Shown: positions 46,866 through 57,370 of the stretch, one piece after another | How positions within the stretch are numbered: position 1 is the stretch's first letter | How the letters are laid out: each line of letters begins with the position of its first letter | NCBI GenBank assembly: GCA_963932465.1 | Contig: OZ010795.1 | Coordinates: forward strand, 22,405,874 to 22,469,873 | DNA: 64,000 nucleotides | Reading direction: 5' to 3' | Source of the DNA: Maratus speciosus | Lineage: Eukaryota; Arthropoda; Arachnida; Araneae; Salticidae | Translations under genes and position numbers: made by a program | Notes under the pieces: generated by a model | Seen by the model: only the letters and a program-made list of their open reading frames with translations | The model's database searches: none | Told to the model about the DNA's origin: nothing

Positions 46866-47647
46866 CATGGTAGCGGAATACAATATAATAGAATAGAATA
46901 GAATATACTAATATCAAGAACGACAATCGATTTATTCTTTGCGCTTTGAACATCTTCTGCGCGTCGCCCTGAACTGTCTTGGCTTTCCTGCAAAGCTAGT
47001 GTCGGGAAGCCGTTCGCTGTTTTCGACGACGTACACAAGAGGTTAAGCATGGCTGCGCCATCGTTTGGTAATTTTTTTAACTATAGTTGTTAAATTATTT
47101 TAAAAAATCCTATCACCCTTTCATCTCATTTGTGCAAACCGCAATATTTAACATCATTTGTTCCTTTTTACTGTGTTTTAAAGTTTTAACGAATTTATGG
47201 TTCAATCGATACCTAACATCCGTTGACACGTGGTTGAGAAAGCTATAAATTAGTGCGACGATATAAACTAAAAAGCAAAAAATGTTATAAACTTCTGCGT
47301 TTTTAAAATCTGGGATCTCTTTAAAAGATTTTATTTATAAAAACTTCAAAAATTTGGGTCACCACATTTTGAACTGAAAAATATACTGTATTCCTATTTA
47401 TTAGTTCCACTTGTTTCAAACACATGTCGATAAATGAGAAGTATTTGATTTCCCGGATTTCTAGGAATGCAACGCAGATAGATTAAAGAAATAAACATCG
47501 TTGGTTTTCTGGTTATTTTAGCAAAATACCATCTAGTATAATCTAAGAAATCATTGGAACGTTTCTGAACTCTTGTGGCTACATGACCAACTGGCATGAA
47601 CAACTGGAGTAAGACATGAACAACTGGCGTAAAAAGGAAACTTTTCG
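46866..47647. other. Unassigned sequence
   Basis: Only small frames without recognisable features. An AATAGAATAG repetition lies near 46885-46905. Confidence 0.5.
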
Positions 47648-47655
47648 CTGTTGAT

Positions 47656-50176
47656 TAGGGTGGTGCGAAAAAAGTCAAGTTAATATTTCTGACTCGCTAT
47701 AGTGCGGAAAAGTTGCGATTGGTCAATACAAGAAAAACAAACAAAAAATTATTTAAATCGGATTTTATCTTCCAATCCCGCAAAGCGCCTAAAAATTAAA
47801 AAAAAATGAAAATTTCCGATTTTTTCAGAATTTAAAAAAAATTGTACGTATATATATATTTTTATCTTTAGAGTGAAAAATATTTGCAGATTGTAATGTT
47901 TAATTATAATAAAAATAAACAGTTGCGTTTAAAGAATATCTTCCAATCGCGCAAGCTCAATAAAAATCAGGAAAAATTCAATTTTCAGTGATTTTGATGA
48001 ATAAAGAAAATAATCACTTCATATCAGTTTGCGTTCCAATGTTAACATTTGATAATAAATTGTACAGCTCTTTGCTTGTTTATATATTTGATAATATTTA
48101 AACAAACCAGAACTCACCACGGGAAGGTAGCTGCACTCCGAGTTCGACCCACACTCTTCCTTTCATCCAACCAATGATGGTGTTTGCTATTTACATTACT
48201 TAAATACATAATTTGTTATAATGGAGTCAAAACACTGTATTAAAAAACTAGTGTTGTGACAGTATAAGATATACATTTTGTTATTTCACCTGTTTAAGCC
48301 TGACTTTTAGACGCAACTTTGTATTGCAAATTGGTGGTAATGACGGTATCATGGACATTGATTTCAGTGTGGCCCACATGCCTTAAACGATGCATCCGTT
48401 ACCAATTGGACGCACCGCTTGACAGCTTGCGTGTGGCAGGGAAATTTTTTATCATCCCAACCTGAGATATCATCTGATTGAACGAAGAAATATATTTATT
48501 CATTGTTTATTTTCCGAAAAAGAGGTGGAGATGATAATTTTGCTACATTCCAATCAATTAATTCTATATAGTCTGCCGCATCAAAATTTAAAGTAGGAGT
48601 GACAAAGATTCAGATGCCTTTACCCTTTGAAACATTCTGCCTGGCTTTTAACACTCTTCTTAGCCCTAGATCTCTATTGTGACTCCTTTTTCCAAAGACC
48701 ATTGCCATCAGTAGGTTTTCCGGTTGAACAAAGAACCATTTCCGTTGAATTGCAAGGAACTAAACTTTCTTCAGGTTGTCATGTAAGTATCGAGATGTTT
48801 CTATTGCTCTGTACAGATGAATAGGACCGTCTGTAATGTACTTACTGCATTTTATTTCAAACCAAACTGGCATGTAAGATTTTAAAATAAATGTCAATAT
48901 GGCTTTTAAGACATCCGATGGGTGTTCCAAGCTCGCGTAAAGTCGAAGGGCTCTATTTGCACAAGTGAGCCATCTGACATGTGAAATTGGACCGGGGTCA
49001 CACTTTGATATGTCTTTTGGAAAGTTGCCACTTTTAATTGCTTGACTTACGTCAAGTAGATATCTTTGGTCCTTGCTCAACAGTTGTCTGTCCACGTCTG
49101 GAAATTCACAATCAGTCAATTGAAAACTTATCACCGAGAGCTTTACACAACAATGAGATTCTGCCCAGTTGGTTGCTAAATGATCTTGGGCCAGTTTTTT
49201 CGCCATCCAAATGTGAAAAAGATTGCGGAAAGGTAATTCAACAAAATGGAATAAACAAAAAAACCCACTGCAGTGGTCGTCCGAGATGCACTTCAAGCTG
49301 TCTTATAGCACCACCTTTCTATCTATTATTGATATTTGTACCATCACAGCCTATCAAGAATTCTAGTGAAATCTCTTGTTCAGTAAGACACGATATTATG
49401 AAAGTTACCATGTCCTTAGCAGACCTGGAGTTTGGAGACAGATGGCCTAAAGAAACTGAGCCATATTCTTTTATGATGGAATAGTGTTCCTCTTTAATAA
49501 TTCATCGAACCTGTTTAGATCCAATCCTTTCTTTAACTAGGGCATTTTCTTCCGTCGAAATATATGCCATATAGTTCATCTGAATACAGTTGACTTTGCT
49601 GTAAATTTTATGTAGTTATGTGAGACTAGGTGAGAGCGCGTACGTCGACTTCAGCGCTGTTTTGCAACGTGGCTAGCGGCAGTTGGTTGAACTGCTAAAC
49701 TTTTAAGATCTGGAACGAACTCTTCGTGGTAAGTTCTAGGTTGTTTAAAAATAACCTAATATGTTCAATAGTATCAATTAACATTTAAATCTTAACCTGA
49801 GACCGCAAACTGACCTCAGTTGATTATATTCTTAATGCATGAAAATCACTCAAAATTGATATTCTGCCGATTTCTGATTGAGCTTGTGCGATCGGGAGAT
49901 ATACTCTAAACACATTTATTATTATTATTATTATTAAACAGTACAATCTGAAAATATTTTTCACCATAGCGATAAACAATATATAAACGTAAAAAAAAAA
50001 TCCTGAAAAAATCGGAATTTTTCAATTTTTTTTTAATTTTTATGCGATTTGCGGGATCGGAAGATAAAGTCCGATTTGAATAATTTTTTTTTTGTTTTTC
50101 TTGTATTTACCAATCGCAACTTTTCCGCACTATAGCGACTCGGAAATACCAACTTGACTTTTTTCGCACCACCCTA
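47656..50176 (-). mobile_element. hAT-like element, complete ends, 8-bp target duplication
   Basis: The left end TAGGGTGGTGCGAAAAAAGT and the right end (its exact inverse) match over about 80 bp with few changes, and more weakly to about 170 bp. The 8-bp direct repeat CTGTTGAT lies immediately outside both ends (47648-47655 and 50177-50184). Length 2521 bp, YARNG-type ends and 8-bp duplication together fit the hAT superfamily. The transposase on the minus strand is broken. The same TAGGGTGGT-type ends and a related transposase occur in the element at 37951-40667. Confidence 0.88.
48760..49500 (-). pseudogene. hAT-like transposase relic
   Basis: Upstream in the minus-strand reading, GAIRQLEVHLGRPLQWV leads through a stop and frame changes to a long frame (49296-48760). 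This holds LLSKDQRYLLDVSQAIKSGN, CDPGPISHVRWLTCANRALR and ILKSYMPVWFEIKC. These motifs define an arthropod transposase family that I know only as unnamed repeats proteins. The LDG.KTGP-like segment lies in another frame, showing at least two frameshifts. The C-terminal part downstream of 48760 has further stops. The family resembles the relic at 38991-40100 by the PG..H..RWL pattern. Enzymatically dead. Confidence 0.7.
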
Positions 50177-50184
50177 CTGTTGAT

Positions 50185-50755
50185 CTCGAAGCACGTATAT
50201 CATATTTTCCTTTTCAAAAAATGTACCATTTAATGTACAGGGTTAGTATAATAATTTCATCGGTCTTCAAAACATTGATTATTGAGAGGTATACGACCTA
50301 TAAAGACGGGCAATACATGACAAGATATGTAAAGTCACAAAGTTTAAAAGCCCGCCTCGTACTCGGGTGCACTCTGGATGGTCGGTTGAATATACACCAT
50401 ATTTTGAAATAATGAAATATCTTAACAAACACAGCTCAGTCGAGAGTATACTTTGAAATAAATATATGTATATTATAATATATAATTCAGTTGTCAAATA
50501 TTTATATTTTGGGCTATATGCGTATGGGCTATATGCGTTTGACTATATGCGTATTTATTTCTGAGCAGTTACAGTGTGGTATAATTTCAATGTAAAAAAT
50601 AGATTCATTTTGAAATTTATTCTTAATTGAATAAATTTAAAATTTTCAGGTTGGAGATATTAATAAACTAATTTTAAATGATGAAAAATATGTGTACTAT
50701 TTGTTAAACCTTATGAGAAATGGAATAGATTTAAATATTACAGTTAGCTTTATGT
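50185..50755. other. AT-rich sequence, nothing recognised
   Basis: Contains a short GGGCTATATGCGTTTG-type duplication near 50512-50550. No gene is recognised. Confidence 0.5.
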
Positions 50756-50763
50756 TAGTTGAT

Positions 50764-50800
50764 ACTAGTGCCAATGCCCGTCCTAGGACGGGGGGGGGGG
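50764..50800 (-). repeat. Candidate Helitron 3' end
   Basis: On the minus strand the 16-base palindrome CCCGTCCTAGGACGGG is followed by eight bases and then CTAG (50768-50765) before a T. A hairpin about ten bases upstream of a CTRR end, inserted between A and T, is the Helitron 3' signature. An 11-base G run adjoins the palindrome. The matching 5' TC end was not found. Confidence 0.45.
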
Positions 50801-52798
50801 ATAAAAATCGTGTTTTTCTGTTAAACGTTGAAGTAATTGATAAAAATATTCATCTACTATTATTTCGTAATCAAGCTATTTGGTTTTAAAATCACAAAAA
50901 GTCTGTAAATTGAAACACAATTTTCAAACATTTTACATTTGAAAGTGCATCTTTCCTATTCAACGGTTCAAAATTACGCGATGTTGAGAAGTAATTATGT
51001 TTGAAGAAAATAAAAGAAAATGGATTAATGATTCATCATATCAATTTTTATAAAATAAATTAAGCATACAAACCTCCTGAAACAAACAAACTATAGACTA
51101 TGTTTATTACATTAATACTCAGAAAATAGAGTAGTTTTATGTTAGCTTGGCGTGCGATAAATCGTCAGATATTGTTCGCATTGACATCATTCCGGTTGCA
51201 TCTCTTAAAATATACACCTTTAACCCATTTCATTTAAAAAACATAACTTTTCTTTAAAATACAAACATTCAAAATACATATATTCAGTACAATTAAAATA
51301 CATGATTATCACTCATATCCTTTAAAATACATAACAGTAATAATACACACCATAGCATTTTATTTCAACTTCAAAGCATTGTTTTTAAACCACACACGCG
51401 AAAACATAACTACTGTTGGAAAAAAAAGAAAAAAAAAAGTTATTGGCAAGATTTTTCCCGAACATTTTTCCCGAGTCATATTAATACTACGGGAGTTAAA
51501 AAATTCAATGCGTGAAAGTTTCTAAATTTTTAGAACGACTCGCTAGACATTGTTTACATTTGTAAAATTAATCATAATTTCTCAAATGTTCGTTTGTTTA
51601 TATCGGCAATCTGTTGTTGGGAGATTGTTACTTTTAATTTAGAAATTAAAACATTATAATTGTATACTTTTTGAAGGTTTTAGAGAAAAGGAGGGGAATA
51701 AATGTGATGCAACATAGATTATTTCCATAAATTGAACATTTGCATCGGAATGATGGCCGCGATATGTTTATTCGAGGATGAGCGCGACCCCACATCGTCA
51801 TCATAGATTATTATATAAATAGATCGAAATTTATAACAATTACTTAGTTTTAATACATTAATTTCTAGTGCTCGTGAAAACACTGTAATTTACTCACTTT
51901 AGAAATACTCGGTGACAAAACAGAAACAGGTAGAAATGCAAGAATAAAAAATAGTATTTTCATTATTCATCTGTATAATAATACTATATTTAATATGTAT
52001 AAAGGAATCTAAGAGAAAAGGCAGCGTTTTTCTTTTTTTTGAGATAGTATTTTATTTATTTATTTATTTGTTTTGTAAAATATCTTACTTTTCCAGATTT
52101 ATAAATATCACGCATTATTAGAGTGAATTTTCTCTTTAAAATGATTGTGAAGACTTTGAAATAGAAAATGGAAAACATGTCATTTTCTTTATGCAAATGC
52201 GCAAACATTTAAATTTATGTCAAGCTTAAATTTATGTATAGCTAGATGTTCTGCGGTTCTGCTCTTTGATCCTTGTTTACAAAACAAATGCTGACTTTTG
52301 TTAAGATATTTATTTTTACGTTTAATATATTCTGAAAATATTTACGAAAAACTGAAAAGAAATATTATGAAAGCTTTTGACACTTTGAAAAATGTTACAT
52401 TTTTCTCCTATTTATAGCTTTATTATGCATGTCACATTGATGTTTGTGCTTTTTCTTGCCTGTAAAATAAGGATTAGAGTTGAAAAATTTCCCCTGAACA
52501 TTTTTAGTTTATCTGTCAAATAAAGAATTTTAAATCCACGGGGAAAATGTATTTTTGAAGCAAAAATCAAATTACAAAAACAAATAACAGTAAAAATAAA
52601 AAGGGAGAAGATAAAAATAAATAATTTTTGTACCATTCAATCATTTTATTAAAAAATTATTTGTTTCTATATAAATATCACTTGTTATTTGTGTTCTCTG
52701 AAATGTTTTAAAAGAACAGATTCACTTTACTATTTTCAAACTGTAGTATTTCCCTTATAAATTCGGAGATAGAATCAGACAAATATTACTATATTGCA
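50801..52798. other. Non-coding AT-rich sequence
   Basis: Around 50905-50995 a diverged copy of the 5290-5840 repeat can be recognised (AATTTTCAAACA, then AACGGTTCAAAATTACGCGA). The rest shows no gene or repeat that I can support. Confidence 0.5.
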
Positions 52799-52860
52799 AC
52801 TAGCGTGCTTTGCACCCTGCGAGCGAACCTCCATTCAGGCTTCAGAGACTCCAGAAACAT
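52799..52860 (-). repeat. Hairpin plus CTAG terminus (Helitron-like end?)
   Basis: CTAG at 52800-52803 adjoins GTGCTTTGCAC, a 4-bp stem with a 3-base loop. It is oriented like the similar termini at 3154, 3354 and 23986. The hairpin directly abuts CTAG rather than lying ten bases inside, so this is weaker than the 50.77-kb case. Confidence 0.3.
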
Positions 52861-53839
52861 AGTAGTGTGCCCTTTTTTCCGTTTGAATGGGCATTTTTCG
52901 GTTACATAGCTGTCGTAACAACTCATGGCAGTTTTTGGGATGGATAAGTAAGATGAATTACACATTTCAAAATCAGCTTGGATAAAATGGTTGGGTTAAA
53001 AAAGTTATTATCTTTCTGACTTTTATAGCGACGTTTTGGACAATATCACGCTTTAAGTTTCGACGTTAAAAATCTCCGTCTACTTGGTAATAGCTTTCAG
53101 AAAAATGGCATTGAAAAGCATTGTGTTTTGAAATTTTTAAGATTATATTTTATGTTTTGATCGAGTTTGAGGTATTTTCAGGAAGAGGTACAGCCTATTC
53201 ATGAATTATTTTCTTTATAATTTACTGTTTATATACCAATTTCATTCATTATTTCTTACTTGAAAGTTAATTTTAATCACTGTAATACATACAGGTCTGT
53301 TTCCCTAAAATATATTTGGCGTAACATTTAAAAAAATGTATTAGACGCCCCATTTAAAAAAAAAAAACATATTTAAAACTTCACCCGTTTTGGTTCCTTC
53401 CTGGAACATCCTCAGTTGGTTGACTGAAGCTCTTTCGTTTCTCTATTTATCTGACTTCGATATCATCCGATACCAAATGTCAAATATATTTTGTGGAAAC
53501 AGATCTGTATATATATTACAAAGATTAAAATTGTCTTTAAAGTGTGAAATAATGTATGAAATTGGTATATAAACAATAAATTATAAATACAGGCATTACA
53601 ATCTAAAATGTAGAAAACTACATTTTTATATTTTCTTTATTTTAATACACCATTGTGCATATTTCACAATGCATATTGATTATATTAATTAATAAGAACA
53701 TCCGAATTTTCTAATATGTAATTATCGAATAGAATTCGTACAAAATAAAACGAAAGTATTTTGCACATACATTTACCTGTATGTACGCTACATAAAATGA
53801 TGTAATGAATAAACAAATTTGCCAGTCGCACAACTTTTA
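52861..53839. other. Unassigned sequence
   Basis: Only a 60-codon plus-strand frame (53390-53572) with no recognisable motif. Confidence 0.5.
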
Positions 53840-54330
53840 CACCATGTGACGTCATATTAAAATTCTCCGGATTTGAAATCGTTTTAATATATCATGTAAT
53901 TTTCACTCTTAAATGCATTTCTCGTGTAATAATTTATTCCTTTTAAACTTTTTTTCGCTTTTATGATTCACGGGTACATATATAATTTAACTTAAAGGTG
54001 TTTGGAAATATCATGTTTCGAGCTTTTTAAATATGACATAATATTCACCATTAAAATTTTTCACGCATATTAATTTATTTCAGGAACTTTAATTATGACG
54101 ACATTTAATATATGGTAGTTTTAGAATAACGTACTTAACCCCTTTAAATGCACTTCGCGGATAATAATGTTATTATTTTAAAGTTTTTGTACGGTTTTAA
54201 TATTTAGGCGTAAATATTTTGACGCAATTTTTCTTATTTTTATGCTTTTAACACGTGATCATTTAACTCTTAATTTATAATTTTTTTCTGATTTTAATAA
54301 TTTGACTTTTTCAATTTCAAATTGAAAATG
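53840..54330 (-). repeat. Diverged copy of repeat family A
   Basis: TTTTAACACGTGATCATTTAAC near 54245 and the following AATTTATAATTTTTTTCTG align with the 25140-25210 part of family A copy 2, in the same orientation. TGTGACGTCATA and TATGACATAATATTCACC are further blocks of the CRE/E-box pattern. The copy is old and its ends are unclear. Confidence 0.5.
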
Positions 54331-54834
54331 TCGGCAAAAACATGTCTAATTTTTATTTTTTTAAATGTTCCTGAAAAACATATTTTAATCACAGTATTGG
54401 TTCACTATCTATTGAAAAAAAAAAAACAGAATTTCAATTATAAATTTGAAAATGACGAAAAAGAAGAAATCTAATAATCCCTATAGTTTTTTCCCTGTCC
54501 TGCCCTTTTTTCCAAAAAAAAGGAGTAATTTTGTTGTCATTATAGATTGTCTTTACGGAAATGTAATTAAAATTAGAAAAAAATATTAATATTTTGAAAA
54601 CTAATTAAAAATTTAAAATTATATTACCAGTTTTGAAATCTGTGGATCAATACGGATAATTGGTGTAAATTACCCAGCCAAAACTTCCATATTTTAGGAG
54701 AAATAGCTGTGAAATATAATCAGTCATTTAGTCAGTCGTGTCATAAAATCTTTTCATAAATTCATTTCATTAGGATTTTATACATATAGGGTAGATAATG
54801 GTTACAAAAATCTGTAAATATCACCACCGTTCGC
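54331..54834. repeat. AT-rich sequence with a shared repeat at 54695-54790
   Basis: TAGCTGTGAAATATAATCAG and ATTCATTTCATTAGGATTTT match the stretch at 8660-8750 in the same orientation. The rest is unassigned. Confidence 0.5.
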
Positions 54835-55914
54835 TATAGGTGCAAATTCCCACAATTTTTAAGGAGCCAGTGGCTCCCAAACCCCAAAAATCCAGTCGCC
54901 ATTGGCTCATAACCAAAATCTAGTGGCCACATTGTGAAACAAACTCGTAAAACAATAGTGTTTATACGGAAATAACAAAAAAAAATCGGAAATTCAAAAT
55001 GAGAAATAGTTTTATTAATAAATACACATGTACAACAAAACAGACACTAATTACAACAAATGTGTATATTTAAGTTAATCCTAAAATTCTTGAAACTTTG
55101 ATATTAAAAAAGTATAATATAAATCTGGCAAAACATGTATAGGCTAAGCAGTCATGATAATGGTAAATATTAGGAAAACTTTATTTCTTATTTTGATTTT
55201 GTCATATAAAAGTATACATATAAAAAGTGAAAATTAGGAATGTGTAAGATTATATTGTACTATAAAAATCTCGCACTTGCAGAAAACATACACATCAAGA
55301 CTATATCTCGCGTTAAGTATTTTTTCGTGCAAGTTTCCTTTCCTTGTTGTTTTTTTCCCTTCAGAGTTCGGAATCCTCTATCCTCGAGACTTCTCTAAAG
55401 CCTTTAAATAATCTCCATCGTATCGGGAACTTTAGACTCTCTCGTGAGCAGACCTGCAGTAAAGAAGTATTTATTTGAACTTTGGATTTGGGACGAAACC
55501 TTCGAAGAAATGTTTGCTTTCGCTGGTGTCCAAAGGAGGAGCTTTACCCTTATTGTGCACATGTGCCGAGCTTCGCAGCTGCTAAGCGTTGTAGTGGAGC
55601 GGACATGCGCAGAATTCTATTCGAACATAATGTTCGGCAAGTTTAGCAGTACATCACAGGGGCAGCGTTCACGACGGTAACTGAGATCGAAAAAATTTCA
55701 TAACTTTTTATCATGGTCATACTTGATCTCGGTCAGTGAAAAGAGCAGGTGCTTTTCTATTTGCAAAATTAAAAAATATATATATCAAAAATCCGCGACG
55801 GGGATTGGGAACACTGGAAATTGATTTCTGGTGACTAAAACACTGAAACTTAGTCACCACAACAAAGAATTTAGTCGCCACGAAGCGACTGGAGACCGCA
55901 AATCTGTACCTATA
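54835..55914. mobile_element. hAT-type non-autonomous element, eroded
   Basis: The ends TATAGGTGCAAATT and the inverse of GAATCTGTACC-TATA type (right end ...CTGTACCTATA) form short inverted repeats. They are flanked by CCGTTCGC (54827-54834) and CCGTTCAT (55915-55922), an 8-bp target duplication with two changes. Clusters of AGTCGCCAC-like units about 29 bases apart lie near each end (54865-54935 and 55825-55890), as in many hAT elements with subterminal repeats. The 78-codon frame at 55444-55680 has no known motif. Confidence 0.6.
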
Positions 55915-55984
55915 CCGTTCATGTATTTTCAAATACATTAGTCAAATATAGCAGTTGCGCATTAAATAACAAAATGTAAATTAA

Positions 55985-56655
55985 GTAAAACCCAACCGAA
56001 TGGTTTGAAATTTAATACATAGAATCGTTGCAGAATTTTCTCGAGTCATTTAAATTTTATGAAAATCAAATAAAAATTTGTAAATATATTATGAAAGTTT
56101 TCTTCATTCTACTAAATCCTATCCTACATTATGAATTCAATGATGTACCATGATAGGTCATGATTCTAGGTTGCCGTGGTGGTGGCGTAATATTTCAGAT
56201 GGCGTTCTATTGTTTCCTTTTGACTGAATTTGATATATAGAATCGTAATAAATTTTATATTCGTGCATTTTTGCAGAAGTGTGCAACAGCTGTTGCACCA
56301 AGATTTAAATATTTATAAAACTATTTATAGTACGAGAAGCCCAGTTGCGTAGTGGTCAGAGCATCTGACTGCCGTGCCGCAGGTTCGATTATCGGCTGGA
56401 CAAGGTTCACTCAGCCTTTCATCCCTTTGGGGTCGATAAAATGAGTACCAAGCTTGCTTGGGAACGAAACACCGAGGGTCTCGCGTTAGGCTGACCACCT
56501 GGCAGGGACACACGACGTGGGGCCTAGGGTCAAGAAAACAGAGATGGGCACTGTCGGCACAGATTCTCCATGGATTCTACAGCCACAAAGTTTAGTTTAG
56601 TTTAGTTTTAGTACAAACGTTTGCTACGTTTGACATACAATTTCCGACTTGTTGA
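55985..56655 (-). repeat. Repeat family B, copy 3 (inverted), split by a SINE
   Basis: Inverted, it follows copy 1 from CAACAAGTCGGAAATTGTA through GTGCAACAGCTGTTGCAC (an 18-base perfect palindrome at 56281-56298), ATGACCTATCATGG and ACCATTCGGTTGGG. The part with the ACAGACGGACGG tail is missing. A 275-bp SINE interrupts it at 56334-56608. Confidence 0.8.
56334..56608 (+). mobile_element. tRNA-derived SINE
   Basis: A tRNA-like head (GTAGTGGTCAGAGCATCTG, then B box GGTTCGATTAT at 56392-56402) is followed by a central domain with CCTTTCATCCCTTTGGGGTC and GATAAAATGAGTACCA. This strongly resembles the central domain I know from cephalopod and other invertebrate SINEs. The 3' end is a (TTTAG)n tail at 56590-56608. 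The 6-bp direct repeat TAGTAC flanks it (56328-56333 and 56609-56614). Removing the SINE restores the repeat into which it inserted. It would depend on a LINE for movement. Confidence 0.85.
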
Positions 56656-57000
56656 ATTTTCATGATTTAAATTTAAATGATAAAAGATAAAAACCTTTAC
56701 GGCATCCATTCGGAATAGGGTTATCGTCCGCATCATCAAAAATATAATTTGCTTTAAAATGTCGCTGGAATATAAAAATTAGGTCCAAGAAAAATGTAGT
56801 ATTTACACTTACTCGAAAATACTCTTACTCGATTACTTAAAAACGTGCGAAAAGTAAGGTTTTAATATTTCTACACGTTAAGTAAGTGACATAATTAACA
56901 AAATGTAAAGAAACGTATACATTTGACTGAGAAAAAGTTTTAAAATGCACATCGCAGCAAAAGTATGTTTACCACTAACAATATTTGTGAAAATTCTTGA
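56656..57000. other. AT-rich sequence, nothing recognised
   Basis: No gene or shared repeat found. Confidence 0.5.
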
Positions 57001-57010
57001 TATATATATG

Positions 57011-57051
<41 letters not shown>

Positions 57052-57370
57052 CCATATGGTAAAAAATACAGTTAAATAACTTTTTTTTAAGCAAAATAAA
57101 AATTTTAAAGTCCCAGCTGTATTTTAAATTATGATCTGTTCCATTGTTCCACTCAATTTACTTTTTTATTAGTTATATCATCTTGATTTTACATTAACTA
57201 TTGCTTTATTATTTATTCTTCCCCTCAGTTATTTATTTTATTAAATAAATATTATATATTAAATATTATATATTATTATATATATATATATATTATTATA
57301 TATATATATATATTATTATATATATATATTATTATATATATATATATATTATTATATATATATAAATATT
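57001..57370. repeat. (TA)n microsatellites
   Basis: A TA tract at 57001-57050 and a TATATTAT-type compound tract at 57250-57370, with AT-rich unique sequence between. Confidence 0.95.

Noticed and set aside
49038..49484. 148-codon plus-strand frame
   Set aside because: It lies antisense to the hAT-like transposase relic and shows no known motif.
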